From Pelomonas cellulosilytica (lineage in GTDB: Bacteria; Pseudomonadota; Gammaproteobacteria; Burkholderiales; Burkholderiaceae_C): a stretch of DNA of 64,000 nt. This document shows positions 1 through 13,631 of this stretch, piece after piece. The stretch covers positions 1 through 64,000 of the forward strand of contig NZ_JAJTWU010000007.1 in assembly GCF_021353265.1 (NCBI RefSeq), written 5' to 3'. The notes beneath the pieces are model-generated. The model ran no database searches. It saw only the letters and a program-made list of their open reading frames with translations, and was not told the DNA's origin. Position 1 is the stretch's first letter. Each line of letters begins with the position of its first letter. The position numbers were made by a program, and so were the translations under genes.

Positions 1-120
1 TCGCTCCACGCTTCCTTCCCACACCCGGTCACCCTCATGCAGTTGCGCTTCGCTTCGTTCGCTGTGATCAACTTACGACGGGACTTGCACCCGCGAGAAG
101 TGCGCTCATGCTGAGCGCAC
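1..120. repeat. Palindrome-rich intergenic sequence at the window edge
   Basis: No gene is visible here. Two inverted repeats stand out: CGGG-N7-CCCG around 79-93, and a perfect 9-bp repeat GTGCGCTCA-TGC-TGAGCGCAC at 100-120. From memory it resembles intergenic sequences repeated in many proteobacterial genomes, often near mobile-element debris; this could not be checked. The left end may belong to a larger element outside the window. Confidence 0.35.
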
Positions 121-152
121 AAAACAAGAAAGCCGCCCTCACGGGCGGCTTT
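121..152 (-). terminator. Rho-independent terminator of gltBD
   Basis: A 10-bp perfect stem (AAAGCCGCCC / GGGCGGCTTT, 129-152) has a 4-nt loop. Read on the minus strand it is followed by a T-rich stretch (CTTGTTTT) and lies 25 bp after the gltD stop. This is the expected place to end the gltB-gltD transcript. The stem also has A/T ends, so some bidirectional activity is possible. Confidence 0.75.
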
Positions 153-176
153 CTTCATTTGCGAGTGTCAGAACGC

Positions 177-1652
177 TCAGCGCGGCAGGCTGCTCGCTCC
201 CATCAGGAATTCGTCCACCGCCTTGGCAGCCTGGCGGCCCTCGCGGATGGCCCAGACCACGAGGCTCTGGCCGCGACGCATGTCGCCAGCGGCAAACACC
301 TTGTCGACGTTGGTCTTGTAGGCATTGGCGCCTTCGGTCGATGCCTTGCCATTGCCGCGCTGGTCTTTGTCGACACCGAAGGCGTCCAGGATGGTCGCGA
401 CCGGCGACACGAAACCCATCGCCAGGAAGGCCAGGTCGGCCTTCAGGACCTGCTCGCTGCCTTCAACCTCGGTCATCTTGCCGCCCTGCCATTGCAGGCG
501 CACTGTCTTGACGCCGGTGAGCTTGCCCTTCTCGCCGATGAATTCCTTCGTGGCGATTGCGAACTCGCGTTCGCAGCCCTCTTCATGGCTGGACGACGTA
601 CGCAGCTTGATCGGCCAGTAGGGCCAGGTCAGCGGGCGATCTTCCACTTCCGGCGGCTGGGGCATCAGCTCGAACTGCACGACGCTCTTGGCGCCATGAC
701 GGTTGCTGGTACCGACGCAGTCGGAGCCGGTGTCACCACCGCCGATGACGATGACATGCTTGCCATCGGCGCGGATCTGGTTCTTCAGCTTGTCGCCGGC
801 GTTGACCTTGTTCTGCTGCGGCAGGAACTCCATCGCGAAGTGCACGCCGGCCAGGTCACGGCCCGGCACGGGAAGGTCGCGCGACTGCTCGGCACCGCCG
901 GTCAGCAGCACGGCGTCGAACTGGCTCTTCAGCTCGTCGGCCGAGATGGTGTCCTTGGCCCAGTTGGTGACCTTGGAACCTTCGGGCAGCGCGGCAACCA
1001 TGACGCCGGTGCGGAACTCGACGCCCTCGGCCTTCATCTGCTCGACGCGGCGGTCGATATGGGACTTCTCCATCTTGAAGTCCGGGATGCCGTAACGCAG
1101 CAGGCCACCGACGCGGTCGTTCTTCTCGAACACGGTGACGCTGTGGCCGACGCGCGCCAGCTGCTGAGCGGCCGCCAGGCCGGCGGGCCCGGCGCCGACG
1201 ATGGCCACTTTTTTGCCGGTCTTGACCTTGGGCGGCTGCGGCTGCACCCAGCCTTCGGCCCAGGCACGATCGATGATGGCGTGCTCGATGGACTTGATAC
1301 CCACCGCGTCGTCATTGACGTTGAGCGTGCAGGCTGCCTCGCAGGGCGCAGGGCAGATGCGGCCGGTGAACTCGGGGAAGTTGTTGGTGCTGTGCAGAAC
1401 GGTGATGGCGTTCTTCCAGTCTTCCGGTCGGCCCTTGTAGACCAGGTCGTTGAAGTCCGGGATGACGTTGTTGACCGGGCAGCCGTTGTTGCAGAACGGC
1501 GTGCCGCAGTCCATGCAGCGGGCGCCCTGCTGCTTGGCCTGCTCGACGTTCAGACCGATGACGAATTCCTTGTAGTTCTTGACGCGAGCGGTGACGGGCT
1601 CGTAGCCCTCTTCCAGACGCTCGTATTCCAGGAAGCCAGTGACTTTCCCCAT
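177..1652 (-). CDS. gltD: Glutamate synthase [NADPH] small subunit
   Basis: Cytoplasmic subunit that oxidises NADPH and feeds electrons to GltB for conversion of 2-oxoglutarate plus glutamine to two glutamates. The 491-residue protein has the N-terminal cysteine-rich Fe-S region ([14 protein letters not shown] near residue 47 and [13 protein letters not shown] near 97). It also has an FAD-binding Rossmann motif ([18 protein letters not shown]), a second nucleotide-binding motif ([15 protein letters not shown]) and the C-terminal FAD contact ([17 protein letters not shown]). Length fits the family. The ATG at 1652 has AAGGAG about 8 nt upstream. It follows gltB by 11 bp, so the two form an operon ended by the hairpin at 129-152. 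Confidence 0.97.
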   Translation of the reverse strand: MGKVTGFLEYERLEEGYEPVTARVKNYKEFVIGLNVEQAKQQGARCMDCGTPFCNNGCPVNNVIPDFNDLVYKGRPEDWKNAITVLHSTNNFPEFTGRICPAPCEAACTLNVNDDAVGIKSIEHAIIDRAWAEGWVQPQPPKVKTGKKVAIVGAGPAGLAAAQQLARVGHSVTVFEKNDRVGGLLRYGIPDFKMEKSHIDRRVEQMKAEGVEFRTGVMVAALPEGSKVTNWAKDTISADELKSQFDAVLLTGGAEQSRDLPVPGRDLAGVHFAMEFLPQQNKVNAGDKLKNQIRADGKHVIVIGGGDTGSDCVGTSNRHGAKSVVQFELMPQPPEVEDRPLTWPYWPIKLRTSSSHEEGCEREFAIATKEFIGEKGKLTGVKTVRLQWQGGKMTEVEGSEQVLKADLAFLAMGFVSPVATILDAFGVDKDQRGNGKASTEGANAYKTNVDKVFAAGDMRRGQSLVVWAIREGRQAAKAVDEFLMGASSLPR

Positions 1653-1663
1653 GACGCGACTCC

Positions 1664-6424
<4,761 letters not shown>

Positions 6425-6463
6425 GTCGGCCTCCTGGAACACAACAGAGGCGAGCGTAATTCA

Positions 6464-6480
6464 TGCTGCAAAACGCAGCA
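6464..6480. promoter_or_regulatory. Inverted repeat in the gltB upstream region
   Basis: TGCTGC-N5-GCAGCA, a perfect 6-bp inverted repeat, lies 40 bp upstream of the gltB start. It overlaps a plausible minus-strand -35 (TTGCTG) spaced 17 bp from a weak -10 (TACGCT). It could be an operator or a small hairpin in the leader. No specific regulator can be named from sequence alone. Confidence 0.3.
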
Positions 6481-6488
6481 ACCCGAAT

Positions 6489-7309
6489 AAAATGGGGTCG
6501 GAGTCGATTTAAATTGCCGCACCTCTCGGCAAAAGAATAAATAGGGTCATAGTTGATCGGAGGCGGCCGTCGCTTTTCGAGGCCGCCCCCTTGGACGCCG
6601 TGTCACGACCGCTGCGTGCGTCGCGACCAGCGGCCTTAGGAAGTCCTCGCTTGCCAGTGGCCGCCCCCTCAGCACCGCCTCGGTGAATTGCACCTGTTCG
6701 GCGCGCGGAACTCCCTGCGAGATGAACTCCCTGTAGGCATGCTCACGCTCGAACGGTGTGTTGCCGAGGGCCCAGTACAGCGGGTGCTCCGTGATCAGCA
6801 TGCTTCGCGCCAGCCCCAGGTGATGCGTGACACTCGACCACGGCCACTCCTCCGGCGCGGCACACAGGCCGGACCGAACGGGGTTGAGTTCGATATAGCG
6901 CATGCACGCCAACAGATGACGTTCGCCTTCGACGAGGCCTGCGCGAAAGCGGCCTTCCCACAACGTCCCGCTCCGCTGATGCCGTGCATTGAACCAGCCC
7001 ACGTAACGCCGCCCGAGCGATTGCATCATCCGGCTCAGGCCGTCGGCGTCTGAGGGCGTCACCAACAGATGGAAATGGTTGTCCATCAACACGTAGGCGT
7101 GAATGGCGACCAGATACAGCTTCGCCGCTTCTGCGAGCGTCTCCAGCAGTTGCCGGCGATCCCCGTCACTGTGGAAGATAGGCTGCCGGTTGTTGCCGCG
7201 CAGGATCACATGATGCGGTTGATCAGGGAGGATCAGACGAGGGAGGCGAGCCATGGTCCACAAAGCCACAAGGAGAAGCCTTGAGGATAGTTGACTCCGA
7301 CCCCATTTT
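6489..7309 (-). mobile_element. RAYT (REP-associated transposase) element with 17-bp inverted ends
   Basis: The sequence AAAATGGGGTCGGAGTC at 6489-6505 is repeated in perfect inverted orientation at 7293-7309. A third, degenerate direct copy (about 14 of 18 matching) lies at 6538-6555 and overlaps the transposase stop. The only gene inside is an IS200-type HUH transposase. No target duplication is obvious, as expected for this family. The right end coincides with the dgt stop codon, so the element sits exactly between dgt and gltB. Confidence 0.75.
6547..7254 (-). CDS. REP-associated tyrosine transposase (Y1/IS200-like)
   Basis: HUH-type single-strand DNA transposase of the RAYT class, which acts on REP palindromes. 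The 235-residue protein shows HVILRGNNRQ near the N terminus, the HUH metal motif in DNHFHLLV, the tyrosine helix LGRRYVGWFNARH followed by GTLWEGRF, and the conserved YIELNPVRSGL. The C-terminal tail is basic (RRPRGRPRK) and may bind DNA. I chose ATG 7254 (MARLPRL), the usual family start; a GTG five codons earlier is possible but has no ribosome site. The gene is intact, so the element may still be functional. Confidence 0.9.
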   Translation of the reverse strand: MARLPRLILPDQPHHVILRGNNRQPIFHSDGDRRQLLETLAEAAKLYLVAIHAYVLMDNHFHLLVTPSDADGLSRMMQSLGRRYVGWFNARHQRSGTLWEGRFRAGLVEGERHLLACMRYIELNPVRSGLCAAPEEWPWSSVTHHLGLARSMLITEHPLYWALGNTPFEREHAYREFISQGVPRAEQVQFTEAVLRGRPLASEDFLRPLVATHAAVVTRRPRGRPRKATAASDQL

Positions 7310-8445
7310 CAGAAGAGCAGCTTGCCCGTCAGCCTCTGGTGTTCGCGGATGGCAAACCGGTCGGTCATGCCCGCGATGTAGTCGGCACATGCACGCTCAC
7401 GATCCGGGCGCTGGCGAAAGTCGGTCGGCAGCTGCGCAGGGTCGGTCGCGTAGATGGCGAACAAGTCGCGCAACACTTCCTCGGCCCGCGCCCGCGTGGC
7501 CTGTACCTGAGAGTGCCGGTACAGGTTGGCAAACAAAAAGCGCTTGAGCGCCGTGCTCTTCGTGCGCATGTCGACGCTGAACCTCATCAGCGGCCGTTCG
7601 CAGCACCGCACGTCGTCGGCGGTCGCCGGCGCAGCCTCGGCAATTGCCTGACTGCTGGCATCGATGATGTCGTAGACCTGGGCGGACAGCATGCGGCGGA
7701 TGGTCTCGAAGAGCAGCCGCTTGCCGGTCAATGCAGGGTGCGCGTCCAGCGACGCCTGCCAGTGTTCGCGCACGAGTTCCACGTCCAGCAACTGCTCCAG
7801 CTCGATGAGGCCCGAGCGGACGCCGTCATCGACGTCGTGGGCGTTGTAGGCGACCTCATCGGCGAGGTTGCACAACTGCGCCTCAAGGCTGGGCTGGCCG
7901 CCGCGCAGAAAGCGTGCTGCGATGCCGCCCGGCTCGGCTTGCTCGATCAATTCCGCGTTGCGACGCGAGCAATGCTTCAGGATCCCCTCCCGGGTCTCGA
8001 AGCACAGGTTCAGTCCGTCGAAAAGCGGATACCGCTGCTCCAGATGATCTACGACGCGCAGCGACTGCAGGTTGTGCTCGAACCCGCCGTGCCCCGCCAT
8101 GCATTCATCCAGCACGTCCTGCCCGGCATGGCCGAAGGGCGTATGACCCAGATCATGGGCCAGCGCGACAGCTTCGACGAGGTCCTCATCGAGACCTAGA
8201 CTGCGCGCGATGGAACGCCCCAGCTGGGCCACCTCCAGCGAATGCGTCAGCCGCGTGCGGAACAGGTCGCCCTCGTGGTTGAGGAAGACCTGTGTCTTGT
8301 AGACCAGGCGCCGGAAGGCGGTGCTGTGGATGATGCGGTCGCGGTCGCGCTGGAAATCGCTGCGCGTCGGCGCCGGGGGCTCGGCCAGTCGGCGCCCGCG
8401 GCTGCGCGCCGGGTCTGCGGCGTAGACCGGGCGCGCCTGGCGCAT
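7309..8445 (-). CDS. dgt: dGTPase-like deoxynucleoside triphosphate triphosphohydrolase
   Basis: HD-domain metal-dependent phosphohydrolase that splits dNTPs to deoxynucleoside and triphosphate, tuning dNTP pools. The 378-residue protein has the N-terminal RDRDRIIHSTAFRRL, the H of TRLTHSLEVAQ, the HD pair in ALAHDLGHTPFGHAG, and a C-terminal region (YIAGMTDRFAIREH) typical of the short type. The ATG at 8445 follows the aroB stop as TGATG; a GTG three bases earlier would give a GTGA overlap. It is translationally coupled to aroB. The stop codon touches the inverted end of the RAYT element, so the last residues may have been altered by the insertion. Confidence 0.93.
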   Translation of the reverse strand: MRQARPVYAADPARSRGRRLAEPPAPTRSDFQRDRDRIIHSTAFRRLVYKTQVFLNHEGDLFRTRLTHSLEVAQLGRSIARSLGLDEDLVEAVALAHDLGHTPFGHAGQDVLDECMAGHGGFEHNLQSLRVVDHLEQRYPLFDGLNLCFETREGILKHCSRRNAELIEQAEPGGIAARFLRGGQPSLEAQLCNLADEVAYNAHDVDDGVRSGLIELEQLLDVELVREHWQASLDAHPALTGKRLLFETIRRMLSAQVYDIIDASSQAIAEAAPATADDVRCCERPLMRFSVDMRTKSTALKRFLFANLYRHSQVQATRARAEEVLRDLFAIYATDPAQLPTDFRQRPDRERACADYIAGMTDRFAIREHQRLTGKLLF

Positions 8446-9539
8446 CACGCCGCCCCGTACGCCACCAGGGTTTCGGCGATCACCGCGTCGGGCACCGAGT
8501 GCAATCCGGCACGGCCCAGCGCCTCAACGAGCACGAAGCGGATGGCGCCCGACTCCGCCTTCTTGTCTACGCGCATCAGCTGCAGATAGCGGTCAGCGCC
8601 CAATCGGGGTGGTTGCGTGGGCAACCCGGCACGCTCGACAAGCCGGCGCAGACGCTCGACAAAGCTCTCCGGCATCAAGCCGACGCGCCGTGACAAATCG
8701 GCCGCCAGCACCATGCCGCAGGCTACCGCTTCGCCGTGCAGCCAGGCGCCATAGCCGAGGCCGGCCTCAATCGCATGGCCAATGGTGTGTCCGAAATTGA
8801 GGATGGCCCGCAGCCCTTGCTCGCGTTCGTCCTGGCTCACCACGTCGGCCTTGATCTCGCAGCTGCGCCGCACCGCGTGGGCCAGCGCCGCCTTGTCGCG
8901 CGCCAGCAGCGCATCAAGGTGGACTTCGATCCAGTCGAGGAAGGCGGCATCCGCGATGGGCCCGTACTTGATGATCTCCGCAAGGCCGGCGCGCAGTTCG
9001 CGTTCGGGCAGCGTGTCCAGCGTGTCCAGGTCCGCGATGACGCGCTCGGGCTGGTAGAACGCGCCGACCATGTTCTTGCCGAGCGGATGATTGATCGCCG
9101 TCTTGCCGCCGACAGAAGAGTCCACCTGCGCCAGCAGCGTAGTGGGCACCTGCACGAAAGGTACACCGCGCATGTAGATCGCCGCGGCGAATCCCGTCAT
9201 GTCGCCGATGACGCCACCGCCCAGTGCGAACAGGACCGTCTTGCGGTCGAGTGCCTGGCCAAGCAAGTGGTCGAACACCTGGTTAAGGCTGTTCCAGTCC
9301 TTGTGTTGCTCGCCATCGGGCAGCACGACCAGATCCACGCGCCCATAGACGCCGCGCAGTTGTCCACAAAGCCGCTCGGCGTAGAGCGGGGCGACCGTTT
9401 CGTTGGTGACGATGACCGCCGTGGCCGCCTTGGGCAGGCCTTGCCAGCTGTTCGCATCGTCCAGCAATCCGGCGCCGATGCGGATGTCGTAGCTGCGAGC
9501 GTCGGGGAGGTGGATGCGGACGGTGTCAGGGGCAGGCAT
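8445..9539 (-). CDS. aroB: 3-dehydroquinate synthase
   Basis: Second step of the shikimate pathway: DAHP to 3-dehydroquinate, NAD- and Zn/Co-dependent, cytoplasmic. The 364-residue sequence shows the NAD-binding glycine motif ([15 protein letters not shown]), the substrate loop ([18 protein letters not shown]), and metal ligands in [19 protein letters not shown] and [10 protein letters not shown]. Length is standard. It lies 39 bp after aroK and overlaps dgt. Sharing a transcript with pilMNOPQ upstream is typical for betaproteobacteria. Confidence 0.97.
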   Translation of the reverse strand: MPAPDTVRIHLPDARSYDIRIGAGLLDDANSWQGLPKAATAVIVTNETVAPLYAERLCGQLRGVYGRVDLVVLPDGEQHKDWNSLNQVFDHLLGQALDRKTVLFALGGGVIGDMTGFAAAIYMRGVPFVQVPTTLLAQVDSSVGGKTAINHPLGKNMVGAFYQPERVIADLDTLDTLPERELRAGLAEIIKYGPIADAAFLDWIEVHLDALLARDKAALAHAVRRSCEIKADVVSQDEREQGLRAILNFGHTIGHAIEAGLGYGAWLHGEAVACGMVLAADLSRRVGLMPESFVERLRRLVERAGLPTQPPRLGADRYLQLMRVDKKAESGAIRFVLVEALGRAGLHSVPDAVIAETLVAYGAA

Positions 9540-9578
9540 GCGAGGGAGTGTAAGAGCCCTCCACGGCCACCCGGCCCG

Positions 9579-10145
9579 TTACTGCGGTTCGGCGCCGACG
9601 GTCGCGGCAACGCGCGCCGGGTCCAGCAGGCCCGCAAGTTCCAGTTGCATCAGCGCCATGTTGACGAGGGCCTGCACCGTGGGCCGCGCGCTCTCCAGCA
9701 CGTAGTGCGCGCAGCGACGGTAGAGCGGGTCGCGCTGGTGGTGCAGCTCCCGCAACCTCGCGAGCGGATCCTTCACTTGAAGAAGCGGCCGGGTCGTGTC
9801 GTGCCGAAGCCGGCGATACAGGTCCTCTGGCGTGGAGCGCAGATACAGCACGGTCGTGCCGGCATGAAGCAGTTCTCGATTGCGCTCCCGCAGCACGGCA
9901 CCGCCGCCGGTGGCCAGCACGCAGTCACCGGGACGGGCCGTCAAATCGCCAATGACTTCCGTCTCGATGTCCCTGAACGCTTCTTCGCCGTGACGCTCGA
10001 AGAACTGCTTGATGCTGCCGCCGATGCGCTGCTCGATTTCGTGGTCCGAATCGACAAAAGGCACGCCGATGTGGCGTGCCAGTTGTTTCCCGACGGTGGA
10101 CTTGCCACCGCCGGGCATGCCGACGAGCGAGAGCTTTAAGGGCAA
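9579..10145 (-). CDS. aroK: Shikimate kinase
   Basis: ATP-dependent phosphorylation of shikimate. The 188-residue protein has the P-loop GMPGGGKST at residues 9-17, the shikimate-binding DSDHEIE, the Walker B-like region FRDIETEVI, the ATGGGAVLR loop and the LID region (RPLLQVKDPLARLREL). The most upstream in-frame start is TTG at 10145, preceded closely by GAGG, and no ATG is available before the P-loop. The start lies inside the last codons of the upstream lipoprotein gene (10-bp overlap), implying translational coupling. The length beyond residue 175 is slightly greater than in short AroK proteins. Confidence 0.94.
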   Translation of the reverse strand: MPLKLSLVGMPGGGKSTVGKQLARHIGVPFVDSDHEIEQRIGGSIKQFFERHGEEAFRDIETEVIGDLTARPGDCVLATGGGAVLRERNRELLHAGTTVLYLRSTPEDLYRRLRHDTTRPLLQVKDPLARLRELHHQRDPLYRRCAHYVLESARPTVQALVNMALMQLELAGLLDPARVAATVGAEPQ

Positions 10146-13100
10146 GTCCTCTTCACCGTGAAGTTGTAGGACGTTCCGGTACCACGGGGGCTGGTGAAGG
10201 TCACTGTCACTGAACCCGCAGACGCCGTGTCGAAGTTGTAGCCGATCGACACCAGATTGGCCTGGCTGGTGCTAGGCACCGGGGAGCCACCGGCAACGGT
10301 GACCGAGAAACCTTGCGTCGGCGTGGCAGCAGACACGACGGTGCCCGCAGGCATCGGGTTCAGGCGCGGCAGCACGATGTAGCTGTTCTGATCACTGTAA
10401 TTGATGGGCAGAGCCAGACCCGACTTCAGCAGGCCAGCATTTGCATCCGACGCCAGCAAGCTAAAGCTGCCCGTCGCTCCAGCATTGCAGATGGTGTCTC
10501 CAGAAGCGACGTACAGGTTGCTCACCTGGCTGGTCGTCGGCCCGGTCTGCATGGGAAGCGTGCCGTTGACGTTGACGATGCGCGAGTCACCGCCCGGCCA
10601 AAGCGGCCGAGCCGTCGAAGTGGACAACACCGTCTCAACCGCACGGCGCACGTAGATCTGGCCAGAGCCAGTCCACTTGCCGTCACAGGTGCCAGGGACG
10701 CTCGGCGTGTAAGCCGTCAAGCCAAAGATCGCGACCGTCGTCGGCGGGACGCAGGCCGTGTTGGTATTACCCGCGAGATTGGTGCCGATGAACTCGTCGA
10801 AGCTCGCGTCGTAGAAACCGTCGTAGTTGCGATCCTTGAAGATGTTGCCCAGGTCCTGGAACTCTTCGCCCGCGTCGTAGATGTTGTTGCCGTTCGTATC
10901 GATGAACGACTCCTCACCCAACGCGTAAGCCACGACAGTCACCCGGCCATCAACAGGCTTCGGTTGTGCCGAAGCGAAGTTGGCCGTTGCCTGCGAAATC
11001 CCGTTCGTCTGGGAGATCTGCTTACTCGACTCGACCTGGCCACCTTCGGTCACGAAGTTGATCGTCGTACCGATCGGCACCGGGTTGCCCGAGCGGTCGG
11101 CCGCTATCAGCGTGTAGGTGTTCGGCTCGTTGTCCCTGTTGTAGCCCTCGATGTTGATAGTTTGCTGCGACATCGAGAAGTTCAGCTGCGATGGCAGACC
11201 GATACCCACGCTCAGGTTGCTCGACACCGTGGCGATCGACCCGCTGGCCGTGCAAGGCGCCAGGCAGGCATGGACACGCACGGGTGTCGGCTGGGTACCG
11301 GAGTTCACACGCACCGACACGCGGCCCAGTGCATTAGACGTCTGCGTGAACGGATTGGCTGACGGCGGGTTCACCGATTCGACCGCACGCCCTTCCATCG
11401 TCACGCCGCCGGCACCGGTTTGCAGCCGCAGCTCAACCGTCTTGTTCGGCAGCGGGTTGCCCGCGGCGTCACGCACCTCGAAAGTCACGATGGACGACTC
11501 GGTAAAACCGGAGCCCTTCAGGAAAATCTGCTCCGGCTTCGACTCGATGAACGCCAGGCTGACGGCGGCTGGCGCTGCAATGGACATCGTCAGCTGCTTG
11601 GCCGTTGACGTGCCGTCGATGACGACCTGCAACAGGTCGGACGGCTGCACTGCACCGCAACCGTTGTCACGGTATTGCAGCGAAATGGTGTTGCTGGTCG
11701 CCGAGATGGAGGCCGGCGAAACGGTCGCCTTACCTACTGCTGCGCATGAGGACGACACGCTCAGTTTCACCGGCGAATCAACGGATGCACCGGCCAACGT
11801 CAGTGTCAGCGTGTCCTGCGCATAGGCCGACAAAGAAGTAGGCCCGGTGAAGCTGACGATCGTCGCGTTGGTTGCCTGGACTTGGAAACCTTGCGTCGCC
11901 GACAGCGACGTTCCGCCGTACTGGACCGCAGCCGTGACCTCATCCGCCCCGGCGGAGGCCGCCGTCGCCGGCGACAGCAACGCCACTGCCTTGCCGTTGA
12001 CATCCGTAAGGGCCGTGCCGACATTGGTCTTACCCAGGCCGCGCACGACGGCGAAGGTGACGACCTGGCCGGGTACCGGCTGTCCGCGTGAGTCGGTCAA
12101 TGTCGCGGTCACTGTGGCAGGCACCGCCGCGCTCACTGAAGCAGAAGACAAGCCCAGCTGCAGCACTGGCGCGCCCGGCGACGTTGCACTGACGACTTGG
12201 ACCGGCTTGCTATCGGTCGCATCGATGCCGTTGACCGTAACCGTGGCCTTGACGACGTCAGCACCGTTCGAAGTGGAGTTGGAAGGAGTCACCGTGACCT
12301 TGGCGACACCAGTCCCATCGGTCAGCGCGGTGGAGGCGTCGAACTTGACGAGCCCGAACTGCGAGGTGAACTGAACCAGTTGGCCCGCGACCGCAACGCC
12401 ACTCACGTCGCGCACGAGCACGCTGGCCGTCGACGATGTGATGGATCCGCCGATGTTGGAGTTGGCAAGCGTCATCGTGGCAGTCGGCGTCTCGCCGACG
12501 ATCTGCACGACGACGTTGCTGGCCAGGAATTGGTCCGCATAGTTGGCCGTGACACGGAGCGTGTCAGTCGACGAGCTGGTGCCGGCGAAGTTGCTCAGCT
12601 TCAGCGTGCTGCCCACGATGCCGTTGGTATCCGTTGGCGCCGAACCCGGCGTCGGCGTCACGTTGATGGTGGACGAGGGTGTGAACGTAACCACCTGATT
12701 CGCCACCGGGTTGCCGGCGGCATCGCGCAACGTAGCCGTCACCTGGGGTGCCGGCTGGGATAGTCGCAGCGTCACGTTCGCCGGGCTCACGGTCAACGTC
12801 GGCAAAGCGCCGGTGACGGTGAAGGCCTGCTGAGCGCTGACCGTGGTGGAGCCGATCGTCGCGAATGCCGTCACGTAGTCGGCGCCGGTAATGCCGGCGG
12901 TACCAGCCTTCAACTGAGCTGTCGCCTGGCCGCTGCCATCGGTACGTACTGTGGCGACCGAGAGGTCTGCCAGATTGCCACGGCCGGTCGCCAGACTCAC
13001 CACCACATCGGACAACGCCACGCCAGTAGCAGACTTGAGCTGCACCGTGACGGTGGAGCCGACCGCTGGCGTGATCTGCGTCGCCGACAAGCCCACGGTG

Positions 13101-13603
13101 AGCGAAGGACCGCTGGTATTGCCCGTCGGCGATGGCGTGACAACCGAAACCTGTGCCGTCTTCGTGATGGAGCCGCTGGCTGCCGTAACTGTGATCGTGC
13201 GCTTCGATTGATCGGAACCGATCTTGACGGAACCCGTCACGACACCAGTCGAGTCCGTCTTGGCAGCGCTGGTGGAGATCAGTGCGTTGGAGTCGACGGA
13301 AATCGACACCGGCACATCGGCAATCGTGTTGCGCTTGGCGTCGACCGCATAGACGGTGACCAGCACGGAGCCGGTGCCATCAGTCGGCAGCGTGGAGCCG
13401 CTGAGCGTGACGACGAGATCAGCGGCCGTTGGCCCGGTAGTACCACCGCCGCCCGTGCCGCCACCGCTTCCCGGCGCCGGGAACACCGTATCACCGGCGC
13501 TCCCACCACCGCCCCCACAGGCCGACAAAAGGGCGGCCATTCCCAGCCCCAGCACGGCCTGCGCCAGTCGGCGCCAGCCCTGCGTGACGATGGATTGCAA
13601 CAT
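10136..13603 (-). CDS. Large Ig-like (Big-1 type) domain lipoprotein in the pilus operon
   Basis: 1155-residue predicted outer-membrane or surface lipoprotein. It has a signal peptide with lipobox LLSAC followed by a glycine/serine-rich linker, then about eight tandem bacterial Ig-like domains of roughly 95-100 residues each. Their repeated features are G-x-P-V-x-x-x-x-V-x-F and a D-x-x-G or T-D-x-x-G turn. Near residue 900 are two Asp/Asn-rich loops (DTNGNNIYDAGEE, DRNYDGFYD) that look calcium-binding. The ATG at 13603 has AGGAG 7 nt upstream and lies 28 bp after pilQ; a GTG further up would overlap pilQ. Its position between pilQ and aroK suggests co-expression with the pilus machine, possibly as an adhesin or secretin-associated factor (inference). 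Confidence 0.85.
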   Translation of the reverse strand: MLQSIVTQGWRRLAQAVLGLGMAALLSACGGGGGSAGDTVFPAPGSGGGTGGGGTTGPTAADLVVTLSGSTLPTDGTGSVLVTVYAVDAKRNTIADVPVSISVDSNALISTSAAKTDSTGVVTGSVKIGSDQSKRTITVTAASGSITKTAQVSVVTPSPTGNTSGPSLTVGLSATQITPAVGSTVTVQLKSATGVALSDVVVSLATGRGNLADLSVATVRTDGSGQATAQLKAGTAGITGADYVTAFATIGSTTVSAQQAFTVTGALPTLTVSPANVTLRLSQPAPQVTATLRDAAGNPVANQVVTFTPSSTINVTPTPGSAPTDTNGIVGSTLKLSNFAGTSSSTDTLRVTANYADQFLASNVVVQIVGETPTATMTLANSNIGGSITSSTASVLVRDVSGVAVAGQLVQFTSQFGLVKFDASTALTDGTGVAKVTVTPSNSTSNGADVVKATVTVNGIDATDSKPVQVVSATSPGAPVLQLGLSSASVSAAVPATVTATLTDSRGQPVPGQVVTFAVVRGLGKTNVGTALTDVNGKAVALLSPATAASAGADEVTAAVQYGGTSLSATQGFQVQATNATIVSFTGPTSLSAYAQDTLTLTLAGASVDSPVKLSVSSSCAAVGKATVSPASISATSNTISLQYRDNGCGAVQPSDLLQVVIDGTSTAKQLTMSIAAPAAVSLAFIESKPEQIFLKGSGFTESSIVTFEVRDAAGNPLPNKTVELRLQTGAGGVTMEGRAVESVNPPSANPFTQTSNALGRVSVRVNSGTQPTPVRVHACLAPCTASGSIATVSSNLSVGIGLPSQLNFSMSQQTINIEGYNRDNEPNTYTLIAADRSGNPVPIGTTINFVTEGGQVESSKQISQTNGISQATANFASAQPKPVDGRVTVVAYALGEESFIDTNGNNIYDAGEEFQDLGNIFKDRNYDGFYDASFDEFIGTNLAGNTNTACVPPTTVAIFGLTAYTPSVPGTCDGKWTGSGQIYVRRAVETVLSTSTARPLWPGGDSRIVNVNGTLPMQTGPTTSQVSNLYVASGDTICNAGATGSFSLLASDANAGLLKSGLALPINYSDQNSYIVLPRLNPMPAGTVVSAATPTQGFSVTVAGGSPVPSTSQANLVSIGYNFDTASAGSVTVTFTSPRGTGTSYNFTVKRTCP

Positions 13604-13631
13604 GCTCAAACTCCTGAAATCTCTGAATGTC

